Assembly (NCBI RefSeq): GCF_004770055.1 | Contig: NZ_RQEP01000010.1 | Location: 62,001 to 126,000, forward strand | Direction: 5' to 3' | Origin: Leptospira semungkisensis | GTDB lineage: Bacteria > Spirochaetota > Leptospiria > Leptospirales > Leptospiraceae | DNA length: 64,000 bases | In this document: positions 46,244 through 56,675 of the stretch, piece by piece | Layout: each line of letters begins with the position of its first letter | Position numbering within the stretch: position 1 is the first letter of the stretch | The notes under the pieces: generated by a model | Database searches by the model: none | The model's input: the letters and a program-made list of their open reading frames with translations, nothing else | What the model was told of the DNA's origin: nothing | Program-made: the position numbers and the translations under genes

Positions 46244-46248
46244 GATTT

Positions 46249-46680
46249 ATGAAGAAGTATTATCGATATTTAATCTTTCAAACCAACCGATTCATTCAAG
46301 TCGAAATAACGAATGGATATTGCGACCAAGAAGAAGAGATGGGAAAGGAACTTGGGGATAATCTATACAAAATAGGAATTCGTGCAACAACCGATTCGGC
46401 CACTGATTGGGGATATGTTATCGATATAATATATATGAATATTAAATATATATTATATCTCGCCGTAATCCACAGCGACAATAAAGCATTTGCGATCTGC
46501 CTAGAAAGTTCGGAAACGGATATTCATCCGGATCTAATTTCGGAAATTATAAAAGTCTTAAACTCCGACGCTCGAAACTTTAATATAACTTTGCTTTCTC
46601 AAGAAGAATGGAATCAAAAATTCATCCGCCAAAATATAGGTGGACCACATGACATGAGAAAAATAGCGGAGAATAATTAA
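46249..46680 (+). CDS. Orphan small protein, AT-rich gene
   Basis: 143 aa, no domain recognised. No signal peptide or clear membrane helix. The central part is Ile/Tyr-rich (VIDIIYMNIKYILYLAV). The gene uses many ATA and AAT codons and looks AT-richer than its neighbours, which may indicate later acquisition. GAGG is about 7 nt before the ATG but lies in the hairpin at 46217-46243. It ends 33 nt from the convergent mechanosensitive channel gene. Confidence 0.65.
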   Translation: MKKYYRYLIFQTNRFIQVEITNGYCDQEEEMGKELGDNLYKIGIRATTDSATDWGYVIDIIYMNIKYILYLAVIHSDNKAFAICLESSETDIHPDLISEIIKVLNSDARNFNITLLSQEEWNQKFIRQNIGGPHDMRKIAENN

Positions 46681-46713
46681 TATTCCCCGAATTTCTTTCC
46701 GTCCTATAAGTTC

Positions 46714-47583
46714 CTACAAAATCCTGATATTTGCTTCTGCAAACTCTTTCAACACTTCTCGGGAGATCCTGGCTCTCTGATTTCTCTTCTCCTTGATATG
46801 AGTCAGATAACGTAAGGAGAAGAGGATCCCACCTTCTTCTACATTCACATAGACGATTGGTGTGATCTTTCCTAAACGCACCAAGTAGTTTTTAGAAAGC
46901 TCTCTCACAGTAGAATCGATCTTGTGTTGGTCTATAATAGATCCATTTTGTAGGATCCCGTTTAATAATTGCTCTGCCCTCTCCCAATCGGTGCCATGAG
47001 GAAGCTTCAATCTGAACTCGTCCCAAATAAAACCGAACTTTTCCTTCACCACATAAACCTTATGAAGGATCACTGAATGATTTGGAATATGCACAAGACG
47101 ATTCGTAGACTGTTCCGATTTAGGATCTTGGCTGATCTCCAGAAGAGTGAAACGGTTAATACCTATATTCACCACGTCCCCTCGGATGCCATCGATCTCG
47201 ATCCGATCACCCACTTCGAAACCGTTGCTCCCATGTATCATGAGCCAGCCAACATAATTCAAAGTGATATCCTTCAGAGAGATCACGATACCGGCACCGG
47301 CAAGACCCATCACAGTAGGCAGGTAAGACAAACCGGAGAATATGATCGGAAGAAGAGAAACTGCTCCGACGAGCACGAACAAGATACGCGTTACTCTCCT
47401 TCTATTGTAACGAACGGAATTGTCCGCAGGAGGACGAATGCGATCGAAGCCTAATACAAAGGTTTTGTAGACTATAACTAAACTTATAATGAAGTAAACG
47501 ACCAGGATCAGTTCCTGAGAAATCGTTCTCTCCTTTAAGCCAAGGAGGAAGAATGGATTCAGTAATCGGATAATATCTTCCAT
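46714..47583 (-). CDS. MscS-family mechanosensitive ion channel
   Basis: 289 aa, the short MscS layout. Three hydrophobic helices occupy the first 130 residues; the third, pore-type helix is Gly/Ala-rich (VMGLAGAGIVISLKD). The beta domain follows with FEVGDRIEIDGIRGDVVNIG and then the C-terminal alpha/beta vestibule. Such channels release solutes on hypo-osmotic shock. It is the last gene of the long minus-strand run. Confidence 0.92.
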   Translation of the reverse strand: MEDIIRLLNPFFLLGLKERTISQELILVVYFIISLVIVYKTFVLGFDRIRPPADNSVRYNRRRVTRILFVLVGAVSLLPIIFSGLSYLPTVMGLAGAGIVISLKDITLNYVGWLMIHGSNGFEVGDRIEIDGIRGDVVNIGINRFTLLEISQDPKSEQSTNRLVHIPNHSVILHKVYVVKEKFGFIWDEFRLKLPHGTDWERAEQLLNGILQNGSIIDQHKIDSTVRELSKNYLVRLGKITPIVYVNVEEGGILFSLRYLTHIKEKRNQRARISREVLKEFAEANIRIL

Positions 47584-47641
47584 ACTAGCGAGAAGCCAGA
47601 CTAGCGATTGATTTCAACTAGATCAAGGCAATTCTTAGATT

Positions 47642-48736
47642 TTACTTCATCTTCTTCTGAGAACGAAACGCCTGGACGATCTCCGGCAACTCGACCGGAA
47701 TGTCCCAAACCGGAGAACCGGCAGATTGCAATAAAACGAACCGAACAGAGCTCCCCACATTCTTTTTATCGTGAAGAGTGTGCTTGGCCACTTGCGAGGA
47801 CTTGCTCGAATCCTGATACGGAAGATCGTATTGAGCCAGTATCTTTCTTAAGTCTTCGATCCAATTCTGATCCAAGCCTTGCTTCTGCACAGAAAGAATG
47901 ATCGCAGTCAATAGTCCTATTGCAACAGCTTCTCCATGTGAATATTTTTTATAATTCGTAAGAGACTCGATGGCATGTGCAGTCGTATGCCCTAAGTTCA
48001 ATACCTTTCTGAGTCCGGTCTCTCTTTCGTCCTGACTCACTATATTCGCTTTATATAAAATAGAACCGACGATCAATTCCAAAAGAGCAGGAGAAGAATG
48101 ATCATACACTTCTTTGTTATTGGCGCGGACTTTCTCTAAATATTCACCGCCGGAAAGAAGACCGTGCTTCACAATCTCCGCCATACCGCATCTCCATTCC
48201 TTCTTCGGTAAGGTGGATAACGCGATCAATGGCACATATACGAATTCAGGTTGGTAGAAGGAGCCGATCATGTTCTTACCAAGATCCGCATTCACGGCCA
48301 CCTTTCCTCCCACAGAAGAATCCACACAAGCAAGAAGGCTCGTCGGGATCTGAGCAAAGCGAATTCCCCTCAGAAATGTAGAAGCAATAAAACCAGCAAA
48401 ATCACCGACCACTCCGCCTCCAAGAGCGAGGATCAAACTCTTGCGATCGGCACCCAGTTCTATAAGCCGATTGTATACGTCCGCAGTTCGATTGATGTGC
48501 TTGTTCTTTTCTCCGCCTTTAATATAGATCTCATGAACCGGAACACCCAGCCCACCTAATTCCATACTATAAAATTTTGAAAAGAGACCAGAGAGCTTTC
48601 TCTCAGTTAAAATGAAGATAGAAGAAACCGGATAGAACCTGCGAATCGTTTCTCCCAATCCTCTAAAATCGGAATAAATGCTGACCTTATATTCTTTAGA
48701 GAACGCATGTATCTTAACTTCTTGGATCGGATTCAT
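47642..48736 (-). CDS. aroB: 3-dehydroquinate synthase
   Basis: 364 aa. It is the second enzyme of the shikimate pathway, closing DAHP to dehydroquinate with NAD and a divalent metal. Motifs: GGGVVGDFAGFIAS (NAD binding), TSLLACVDSSVGGKVAVN, EIVKHG, and LNLGHTTAHAIE with metal histidines. The ATG overlaps the NUDIX stop by 4 nt. aroA, tyrA and pheA lie about 8 kb upstream on the same strand. Confidence 0.96.
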   Translation of the reverse strand: MNPIQEVKIHAFSKEYKVSIYSDFRGLGETIRRFYPVSSIFILTERKLSGLFSKFYSMELGGLGVPVHEIYIKGGEKNKHINRTADVYNRLIELGADRKSLILALGGGVVGDFAGFIASTFLRGIRFAQIPTSLLACVDSSVGGKVAVNADLGKNMIGSFYQPEFVYVPLIALSTLPKKEWRCGMAEIVKHGLLSGGEYLEKVRANNKEVYDHSSPALLELIVGSILYKANIVSQDERETGLRKVLNLGHTTAHAIESLTNYKKYSHGEAVAIGLLTAIILSVQKQGLDQNWIEDLRKILAQYDLPYQDSSKSSQVAKHTLHDKKNVGSSVRFVLLQSAGSPVWDIPVELPEIVQAFRSQKKMK

Positions 48737-49194
48737 TTATCATATACCCATTGGCTTCGAATAAAAGGAGAAGGCTTATACTTTCCCGCAGAAAGATATT
48801 CCTTGATATCTGGACGAATATCCATCTCCAAAACTGCGCCCAAAGGAAAATATCCGAAGCCAGTGATCGCCTTCTCTTTCAAGTTCACAGTCGGGTCTTG
48901 CTTCTTCACGGTAGTCAAAAAAACCAATTGAATAAGATGACGATTTCCCTTCGGGTCAATGGATTCATTTAGAAAAAGAAAATTCGCACTCGTAACATCC
49001 AAAGAAAGTTCCTCTTTCAATTCTCTCTTTAGAGCGTATTCGGCATTCTCGCCGAATTCTATTCCCCCTCCGGGCAATAGCCAATAATAAGAGTCCTTCT
49101 TCTTTTGCTGCAAAAGAAGGATCTCTCCCTTACGATTCCGAATAAGAGCCGCAACTCTCACTCTTAAGCCTTTCTTTTTAAAAAAGAATTCCAT
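48733..49194 (-). CDS. NUDIX hydrolase
   Basis: 153 aa. The Nudix box is complete: G43-x5-E49-x7-R57-E58-L59-K60-E61-E62 (consensus Gx5Ex7REUxEE). These enzymes cleave nucleoside diphosphates linked to another moiety; the substrate cannot be read from the box. It is 13 nt downstream of rnc and overlaps aroB by 4 nt. Confidence 0.9.
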   Translation of the reverse strand: MEFFFKKKGLRVRVAALIRNRKGEILLLQQKKKDSYYWLLPGGGIEFGENAEYALKRELKEELSLDVTSANFLFLNESIDPKGNRHLIQLVFLTTVKKQDPTVNLKEKAITGFGYFPLGAVLEMDIRPDIKEYLSAGKYKPSPFIRSQWVYDK

Positions 49195-49207
49195 TTGGAT
49201 AATATCG

Positions 49208-49945
49208 TTAAAACTTAATTTTCAGGATCTTTAGCATTTGTTTAGCCGCATCCTGTTCCGCAAACTTTTTATTTCGGCCTTGGCCTTCTGCGGAGTATTT
49301 ATCTCGGATCGATACATTTACATAAAACGTTTTTTCATGATCCGGACCGGTTTCTTTGATCAATCTATAGGTAGGAAGAAGCTTAAATTTTTTCTGGCAG
49401 GTCTCCTGCAGAATGGATTTGAAATCCGTAGCCTCTCGAATGGTGTCCGAATCCTTAATGAAGCCGACAAGATGTTTTATAATGAATTCTTCGGCAGTTT
49501 CCATTCCTTGATCTAAATAGATCGCACCTACCAAGGACTCGAATAGATTCGCTCCTAGTTTTTTTTGGGAATCACCCTTGCCTTCTCCCCTGCCTAATAA
49601 TACGAATTCGATTAATCCGAGTTTGTCGCTCAGTCCATTCAGAACAGTGGTAGAAACCAATTTGGCTTTTTGTCTGGATAATTCCCCTTCGGAAGCACTC
49701 GGGTTCGTTCTAAATAAATACTTCGCGATCACCAAACCTAGAACGGAATCACCTAAGAATTCCAATCTTTCGTTATGCTCTTTATACTCTGGGTTCTCGT
49801 TCTTGAAAGAACTATGAATGAATGCGATCTCTAAATAAGATTTATTCCGAAATTTGATGCCCAGATCTGAGATCAAATGATTGAGCCTATCCCATCTTTC
49901 GGGATCCGGCGGAGTTTGAGCTGGTTTTTGGTTTTTTTTTATCAA
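49208..49945 (-). CDS. rnc: Ribonuclease III
   Basis: 245 aa by the TTG at 49945. The catalytic signature NERLEFLGDSVLGL and the later DLFES-equivalent LFESLVGAIYLD are present, then a C-terminal dsRNA-binding domain (AEGQGRNKKFAEQDAAKQML). It cuts double-stranded RNA in rRNA and mRNA maturation. The start is uncertain: the TTG has no SD, sits in the arm of a 10-bp hairpin (49937-49960), and is followed by nine A. A later start would still keep the whole catalytic domain. Confidence 0.94.
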   Translation of the reverse strand: MIKKNQKPAQTPPDPERWDRLNHLISDLGIKFRNKSYLEIAFIHSSFKNENPEYKEHNERLEFLGDSVLGLVIAKYLFRTNPSASEGELSRQKAKLVSTTVLNGLSDKLGLIEFVLLGRGEGKGDSQKKLGANLFESLVGAIYLDQGMETAEEFIIKHLVGFIKDSDTIREATDFKSILQETCQKKFKLLPTYRLIKETGPDHEKTFYVNVSIRDKYSAEGQGRNKKFAEQDAAKQMLKILKIKF

Positions 49946-49960
49946 AGGATTTTGATAAAA
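49937..49960 (-). promoter_or_regulatory. Hairpin over the proposed rnc start
   Basis: TTTTATCAAA (49937-49946), loop GGAT, TTTGATAAAA (49951-49960): a perfect 10-bp, AT-rich inverted repeat. In the minus-strand transcript the right arm contains the TTG start codon. It lies 51 nt downstream of the acpP stop. It could affect initiation or be an RNase III target. Confidence 0.55.
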
Positions 49961-50010
49961 GGAAGGAAAGAGACTTCCGAGTTCCCGTAAGAACCCGGAG
50001 GTCTAGTCAA

Positions 50011-50244
50011 TTAGGACTTAAGAGTGTCGATGAACTTAATTACGTCTCCGACGGTTTGGATCTTTTCAGCATCCTCATCGGAAATTTCAACGCCAAACTC
50101 TTCTTCAAGAGCCATAACGAGTTCAACTGTATCAAGAGAGTCTGCACCGAGGTCATCAATAAAGTGTGCTTCAGGAGTCACTTCTGACTCATCCACTCCA
50201 AGTTGCTCAACGATAATAGACTTAATCTTTTCGAAATCTGCCAT
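50011..50244 (-). CDS. acpP: Acyl carrier protein
   Basis: 77 aa from the ATG at 50244, with GGAGG 6 nt upstream; a GTG at 50262 in frame is rejected because it lies before the SD. It carries growing acyl chains in fatty acid synthesis on a 4'-phosphopantetheine attached to the serine of [10 protein letters not shown]. The usual neighbours fabG and rnc flank it, but a terminator and a 430-nt gap separate it from fabG, so it likely has its own promoter. Confidence 0.97.
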   Translation of the reverse strand: MADFEKIKSIIVEQLGVDESEVTPEAHFIDDLGADSLDTVELVMALEEEFGVEISDEDAEKIQTVGDVIKFIDTLKS

Positions 50245-50256
50245 TTGTTTCCTCCG

Positions 50257-50272
50257 TACCACAGGAGTGGTA
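50257..50272 (-). promoter_or_regulatory. Small hairpin immediately before the acpP SD
   Basis: TACCAC, loop, GTGGTA form a perfect 6-bp stem ending one nucleotide before GGAGG in the transcript. The loop (TCCT) with the adjacent C can also pair with the SD itself. It may tune acpP translation or protect the 5' end. Confidence 0.5.
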
Positions 50273-50698
50273 TGTAAGTTTTAGTTAGGTTTAGAATCGG
50301 GGATTAATTCATCCACCGATTTTTAAACATTTTTATCTGAAAAGTTTTGGCAAGCGATAACGGAAAAGAAACAGGAAAAAAACCGAATATTTCAACATCG
50401 AATGTTGCTAAGTTTTTCCTAAAGAAGCCGTTCTATAAATTCAGGATTTTAATAGGCGATAAAAATACGAGAACGTTCGTTTGCCGCACATGAATAATCA
50501 AAAAGTCACATTCGAATTTTAGAGTATTACGGAATACGGAACGCAGGTTCGTCCTTTTTAGTTATGTGAAATTAAAATTATAAAAGAAGATTCGCTTCGA
50601 ACGGCGTTCGGGTTTTGTAATTTAGTTCCTTCTTATTCCCCTTGTCCCTTGAATAAGAGACAATCTATTCCATGAATGATAGTCCTTTTTCCAAAGTA
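50273..50698. other. Long intergenic leader/promoter region of acpP
   Basis: About 430 nt without a credible gene on either strand. It contains short palindromes: CAACAT-CGA-ATGTTG (50393-50407), GAACGTTC (50471-50478) and CGAAC-GGC-GTTCG (50598-50610). The last two share GAAC/GTTC half-sites with different spacing. I see no convincing -35/-10 pair by eye. The region must hold the acpP-rnc promoter because the fabG terminator lies on its upstream side. Confidence 0.6.
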
Positions 50699-50726
50699 AT
50701 AAAAAAGCCCGGCAAAACCGGGCTTT
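50699..50726 (-). terminator. Rho-independent terminator after fabG
   Basis: AAAGCCCGG (50704-50712) pairs with CCGGGCTTT (50718-50726), loop CAAAA. On the minus strand six T follow. It lies about 34 nt past the fabG stop. Confidence 0.93.
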
Positions 50727-50759
50727 CTTGGATTCCATTCTCGAATGAGACTCGGAAAC

Positions 50760-51524
50760 TTAAGCTTGTGCTCCTGGAAGGAAGCCCCCGCCGTTCACTT
50801 CGATTATCTGTCCTGTAATGAAAGAAGAAATATCAGAAGCAAGGAACGCGATCGTATTCGCGATATCTTCTGGCTGTCCAGCTCTCTTAAGAGGGATAGC
50901 CGCAACCATTGCAGTGCGGATCTTTTCAGGAATTGCGTCTGTCATCTCAGTAGCGATGAATCCTGGAGCGATTGCATTACAACGGATCTTACGACCTGCC
51001 ATTTCAAGAGCGACTGCTTTGGTCAAACCGATCACACCAGCCTTAGAAGCTGAATAGTTAGTTTGTCCGATATTTCCGTTCACTCCAGCGATAGAGGAAA
51101 GGTTAATGATGGATCCACCATTAGGATTCTTTGCCATAAATTTTATGGCTCCTTGGATACAGTTAAAAGTTCCAGTTAGGTTCACTGCGATTACCGCATC
51201 CCACTGCTCTTGTTTCATTCTAAGCATGAGAGTGTCTTTAGTGATACCTGCGTTGTTCACAAGAATATCGATAGAGCCGAATGTATCTACTACCGCTTGG
51301 ATAGCTGCATGAGCTGACTCTGAATTTGCTACGTTCGCAGAGACTCCTAGAGTCTTTACACCGGTTGCTTTTGCGATTTCGTCTGCGGTTGCCTTACTTG
51401 CCTCTTCGTTTAAGTCGGCGATGACAACATTTGCACCTGCTTGTGCGAGTTTTAATGCGGTTGCTTTACCGATTCCACGGGCAGCCCCGGTTACAATGGC
51501 GTTTTTGCCTTTCAAATCGATCAT
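50760..51524 (-). CDS. fabG: 3-oxoacyl-[ACP] reductase
   Basis: 254 aa SDR. NADP-binding TGAARGIG near the N-terminus, NNAG, the catalytic Ser of INLSSIAG, and YSASK with catalytic Tyr and Lys, followed by the typical C-terminal FITGQIIEVNGG. It reduces 3-ketoacyl-ACP in each round of fatty acid elongation. It lies 69 nt downstream of plsX and ends at a terminator. Confidence 0.95.
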   Translation of the reverse strand: MIDLKGKNAIVTGAARGIGKATALKLAQAGANVVIADLNEEASKATADEIAKATGVKTLGVSANVANSESAHAAIQAVVDTFGSIDILVNNAGITKDTLMLRMKQEQWDAVIAVNLTGTFNCIQGAIKFMAKNPNGGSIINLSSIAGVNGNIGQTNYSASKAGVIGLTKAVALEMAGRKIRCNAIAPGFIATEMTDAIPEKIRTAMVAAIPLKRAGQPEDIANTIAFLASDISSFITGQIIEVNGGGFLPGAQA

Positions 51525-51593
51525 TGGTTCTTTCCTTACCAGATTCTGCGGTTAGCGTATTTTCGCTCTCCACAGGGTCAAGTGGTTTAGGAA

Positions 51594-52598
51594 TCAGATC
51601 TTTGCTTTCTCTATCTCTTCTTTGATCCTACGATTCACATCTCTTTCGGCACACTCGACCAAGACACGGATCGCACTACGCACAGCATGAGAATTAGAAG
51701 AACCATGACCGATCAAACAAGTTCCATCCACACCTAATAGAAGAGCTCCACCATATTCTGCATAATCGAGTCTCTTCTTAATGGCAGTAAAGGTAGGCTT
51801 CAAGAGCAATGCACCTGTCTGGGCTAAGCTAGACTGAGCAATGCTCTCTCTCAAGACACTGAAGATGGATTTAGAAAGGCCTTCTGTCGCTTTAAGAACT
51901 ATATTTCCTACGAAGCCGTCGCAAACTACTACATCCACATTCCTTCCGCCTCCATATAGATCCCGACCTTCCACATTTCCTACAAAGTCGACAGGAAGTT
52001 TTCGAATGTATTCGAATGCTTTTAATGTGACGGAGTTTCCCTTCTTATCCTCTTCTCCGTTAGAAAGGATTCCTACTTTAGGTTTAGGAATATTAAATAT
52101 ATATTTAGAATAGATAGAACCCATGATCGCGAACTGTGCCAGATATTCAGGCTTACAGTCCACATTCGCTCCTGCATCCAAAAGCAAAGTAGGTGCCCCC
52201 TTCTCTCTAGGAATGGGAGCCGCAATCGGAGGACGAAGCACTCCTGGTATTCTACCAAGATACAACAAGGCAGCTGCCATAGTGGCTCCGGTATTTCCGG
52301 GAGAGAACATTCCGACACAGGTTTTGTTCGCCACAAGCTGAGCCGCTTGCACGATAGAAGAATCTTCCATGGCACGAACTGCGATGGAAGGAGAGTCGTT
52401 CATGCCTATGATCTCACTGGCATGAACTATCCTTATTTTTTCGGGATCATATTCGTATTTGAGGAGGATCTCGCTTAGGTCTTCTTCTTTGCCTACGAGA
52501 ATTACGTTTCTGCCGTCTTGGTTGACTGCGGTAACTGCACCTTCTACGATCCTGTCAGGACCGTAGTCGCCGCTCATTGCATCGACGGCGACCCACAT
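51594..52598 (-). CDS. plsX: Phosphate acyltransferase PlsX
   Basis: 334 aa. It makes acyl-phosphate from acyl-ACP for the first step of phospholipid synthesis. Family motifs are visible: [12 protein letters not shown] at the N-terminus, [32 protein letters not shown]-like [16 protein letters not shown] and GSSNSHAV near the C-terminus. It starts 5 nt after the rpmF stop, the common rpmF-plsX pairing. Confidence 0.96.
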   Translation of the reverse strand: MWVAVDAMSGDYGPDRIVEGAVTAVNQDGRNVILVGKEEDLSEILLKYEYDPEKIRIVHASEIIGMNDSPSIAVRAMEDSSIVQAAQLVANKTCVGMFSPGNTGATMAAALLYLGRIPGVLRPPIAAPIPREKGAPTLLLDAGANVDCKPEYLAQFAIMGSIYSKYIFNIPKPKVGILSNGEEDKKGNSVTLKAFEYIRKLPVDFVGNVEGRDLYGGGRNVDVVVCDGFVGNIVLKATEGLSKSIFSVLRESIAQSSLAQTGALLLKPTFTAIKKRLDYAEYGGALLLGVDGTCLIGHGSSNSHAVRSAIRVLVECAERDVNRRIKEEIEKAKI

Positions 52599-52603
52599 AT
52601 TGC

Positions 52604-52804
52604 TTAGTTCTCTTCGCTAGTCTTCCTGACTTTCGGCTCAACTACCACACGGTCTTTGTAGAAACCGCATACTGGGCAAATCCTGTGAGGAGGTCTGAAG
52701 GAGTTGCAGTTCGGACATGGGACTAGATTGGGTTTGCCGATCGCGTGGTGGGCCCGTTTCATCCTTACTTTGGATTTGGATTTTCGTCTCTTAGGAACTG
52801 CCAT
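52604..52804 (-). CDS. rpmF: 50S ribosomal protein L32
   Basis: 66 aa. [12 protein letters not shown] at the N-terminus and a zinc ribbon CPNC...CPVC identify L32 of the zinc-binding type. It precedes plsX as usual. The DUF177 (YceD) gene that commonly sits before rpmF is absent; hisG is there instead. Confidence 0.97.
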   Translation of the reverse strand: MAVPKRRKSKSKVRMKRAHHAIGKPNLVPCPNCNSFRPPHRICPVCGFYKDRVVVEPKVRKTSEEN

Positions 52805-52860
52805 TGTCTTTCTCTATAGATAAGGTCGATTTACGACTATGTTTTTTTTATAGGGGGAAT

Positions 52861-53490
52861 TCACAACTGTTTTTCAAGTGCAGAGAAGGAATCCAGAAAC
52901 TCCCCGATTTCTTTTCTCTTGGTATATAAGGAAGAACGATTAAAGATCAGCCTAGCCGTAGATTCCATGATAATCTCGATCTCTTCCAGATTATTTGCCT
53001 TTAAGGTAGCTCCTGTAGAGACTAAATCCACGATGCAATCGGATAATCCAACCAAAGGAGCGAGTTCTATACTACCGTAGAGCTTGATCACCTCGCAATT
53101 GATCCCTTTTTTTAGGAAGAATTCCTTGGCTATATTCGGATATTTTGTCGCTACACGAACCTTTCTTTCGCCTGAGCTCAGGCTCCAGCCCTTGGGTGCG
53201 GCAACAGAAAGTCTGCATTTTCCGATTCCCAGGTCCAAGGGAAGAAGAAGGTCATATCCACCTTCCAATAATACGTCCCATCCCACAATGCCTGCGTCTG
53301 CGGAATTCTGTTCCACGTAAGTCGCCACATCTTGAGAACGGACAAGCAGAATGCGGACCTTTCCCTTAGAATCTTTGAAGATTAATTCTTTAGAATCCGG
53401 ATCCGGGCGACCATTGAGCCAGCCTTGTTCCAGCATCAATTCGATGCTTTCTTCGGCGAGCCGTCCTTTCGGAAGGGCCAGTGTTAGCAT
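52861..53490 (-). CDS. hisG: ATP phosphoribosyltransferase, short form
   Basis: 209 aa. It condenses ATP and PRPP in the first step of histidine synthesis. [11 protein letters not shown] at the N-terminus, [13 protein letters not shown], and [14 protein letters not shown] are present. It lacks the C-terminal regulatory domain of the long form, so a HisZ subunit is expected elsewhere. Its start shares one base with the stop of the TPR gene. Confidence 0.95.
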   Translation of the reverse strand: MLTLALPKGRLAEESIELMLEQGWLNGRPDPDSKELIFKDSKGKVRILLVRSQDVATYVEQNSADAGIVGWDVLLEGGYDLLLPLDLGIGKCRLSVAAPKGWSLSSGERKVRVATKYPNIAKEFFLKKGINCEVIKLYGSIELAPLVGLSDCIVDLVSTGATLKANNLEEIEIIMESTARLIFNRSSLYTKRKEIGEFLDSFSALEKQL

Positions 53491-54227
53491 TAGTTGCCCT
53501 GGCTGTTTTTCAGTAGAAGATAAGTAGCGAGTTCTTTGACCGACTTGAATTCTTCAGAAGGAGAAGAGATCTCTTGCTCTAAAACCTTTTTCAAGAGTTC
53601 CAGAGCTTCCGCCTTTTTCCCGTTCTTAAGTTTGAGTCGTCCAGCCTGGTATAGACTCCAAGCGTAGAATCCGGATACATTCCTGCGATTGCTCAAAAGA
53701 GAAGAGGCAGTGGAATAATCAGTCTCCGCTTCGGCGAATTGATTTCCGCTCTCTCTGTAATTACCGGCCAAATAGAAATAATAAGCCTTTGCTTCAGGAA
53801 GATCATCAATCTTCTTTCCAGCATATTCTAGCTTATCCGCAGCCTTTGCGAACTCTCCGTTACGAGCATACAGATCTCCGAGAGTCTTAGAAAGACGAAG
53901 ATCCAAAGAAGGTGAACTATAAGTAGAAGCGATTGCTTCGTATTTCTTGATCTTATCGGTCAATTCCGCCAAAGGATTTTGAGCCAATTCCTTTTCGAGG
54001 CGTTCAATTGCGATGGTTCCCTTGCGGAATTGCTCGGCTCTGTATTCGTTCCATCCCACTACGGAGACAACGGTTACGAATAAAACTCCGAATCCGATCA
54101 GGACCTCTTTCTTATGTTCTCCGATTTTAGAGAATAAGATGGCAAAAGCCTTTTCGGCTCCGGAAAGATCCGCGTACGGATCCAGATCCTTTATAGATGC
54201 TCCGGGTTTTGGTTCGAACCGCTTCAT
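53490..54227 (-). CDS. Membrane-anchored TPR protein
   Basis: 245 aa. One transmembrane helix (about residues 40-60, [18 protein letters not shown]) follows a short cytoplasmic segment; the rest is TPR-like helices. The layout resembles YfgM/DUF2133 ancillary translocon factors, but the match is by shape only. It lies between rpsA (20 nt) and hisG (1-nt overlap). Confidence 0.75.
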   Translation of the reverse strand: MKRFEPKPGASIKDLDPYADLSGAEKAFAILFSKIGEHKKEVLIGFGVLFVTVVSVVGWNEYRAEQFRKGTIAIERLEKELAQNPLAELTDKIKKYEAIASTYSSPSLDLRLSKTLGDLYARNGEFAKAADKLEYAGKKIDDLPEAKAYYFYLAGNYRESGNQFAEAETDYSTASSLLSNRRNVSGFYAWSLYQAGRLKLKNGKKAEALELLKKVLEQEISSPSEEFKSVKELATYLLLKNSQGN

Positions 54228-54247
54228 GGAAACTCCGAGTTTCTCCT

Positions 54248-55930
<1,683 letters not shown>

Positions 55931-55961
55931 ACGGATTGAAATACTCGGTGTTTGATTGGGA

Positions 55962-56675
55962 TTAGTGCGAATCGTTATAAATGCCAGGCTCTAGGCACCC
56001 AAGGATCTTACTAATTACACTATTTTTTGGCAGCTTATCCGTGTCAATGAGGATTGCATCTTCCGCTTTTCGCAAAGGAGCGATTTCTCTTTCCATGTCG
56101 GATTTGTCCCGAATAATGATTTCCTTTTCTATTTCATCCGGATTAGAATGAATTCCTTGCTCCAATAACTGGTTATATCTTCTTTCTGCTCTCACCTTAG
56201 AAGAAGCTGTTAAGAAGAATTTGTAACGAGCGTCCGGAAATACATGTGTACCTATGTCTCTACCATCCATAACGAGACGATGAGTAAGAGCAAGGTTTCT
56301 CAATTGAGAATTTACGAAGTCTCTGAATGCCGACTTATCGGCAATGTATTTGATCTCTCTAGTAATCTCTGGACTGCGGATCTCTTGAGAAACATCCTGC
56401 CCGTTTAGAAAAATATGATTCTCACCTGTCTTAGAAAACTCGCATAAGATCTCCACTCCTTCAGTGAGAGATAGAAAATCTTTTAGAGGAAGCCAATCGG
56501 AAAACGATATAGAACTGTTAGTCGAAGAATAGATTTTATATATGTGCAAAGTAAGAGCTCTATAAAAAGCTCCTGAGTCCAAATATTCAAATCCCAATTT
56601 CTTGGAGAGTTCTCTCGCAACTGTACTCTTTCCTGTTCCAGCAGGGCCATCGAGTGCGATTACATTTTCAGTCAT
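55962..56675 (-). CDS. cmk: Cytidylate kinase
   Basis: 237 aa from the ATG at 56675, which overlaps the aroA stop as ATGA; the longer frame from 56729 is rejected because it would overlap aroA by 58 nt. P-loop [10 protein letters not shown], then LDSGAFYRA and [14 protein letters not shown] identify CMP kinase, which phosphorylates CMP and dCMP. Coupled to aroA and followed by rpsA. Confidence 0.95.
   Translation of the reverse strand: MTENVIALDGPAGTGKSTVARELSKKLGFEYLDSGAFYRALTLHIYKIYSSTNSSISFSDWLPLKDFLSLTEGVEILCEFSKTGENHIFLNGQDVSQEIRSPEITREIKYIADKSAFRDFVNSQLRNLALTHRLVMDGRDIGTHVFPDARYKFFLTASSKVRAERRYNQLLEQGIHSNPDEIEKEIIIRDKSDMEREIAPLRKAEDAILIDTDKLPKNSVISKILGCLEPGIYNDSH

Noticed and set aside
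50273..50698. Possible small RNA or riboswitch in the long gap upstream of acpP
   Set aside because: Only short palindromes are visible and no known riboswitch core could be recognised; reported as palindromes only.
50745..51053. Plus-strand 102-codon frame over the end of fabG
   Set aside because: Antisense shadow of fabG; the frame has no SD and begins next to the fabG terminator.
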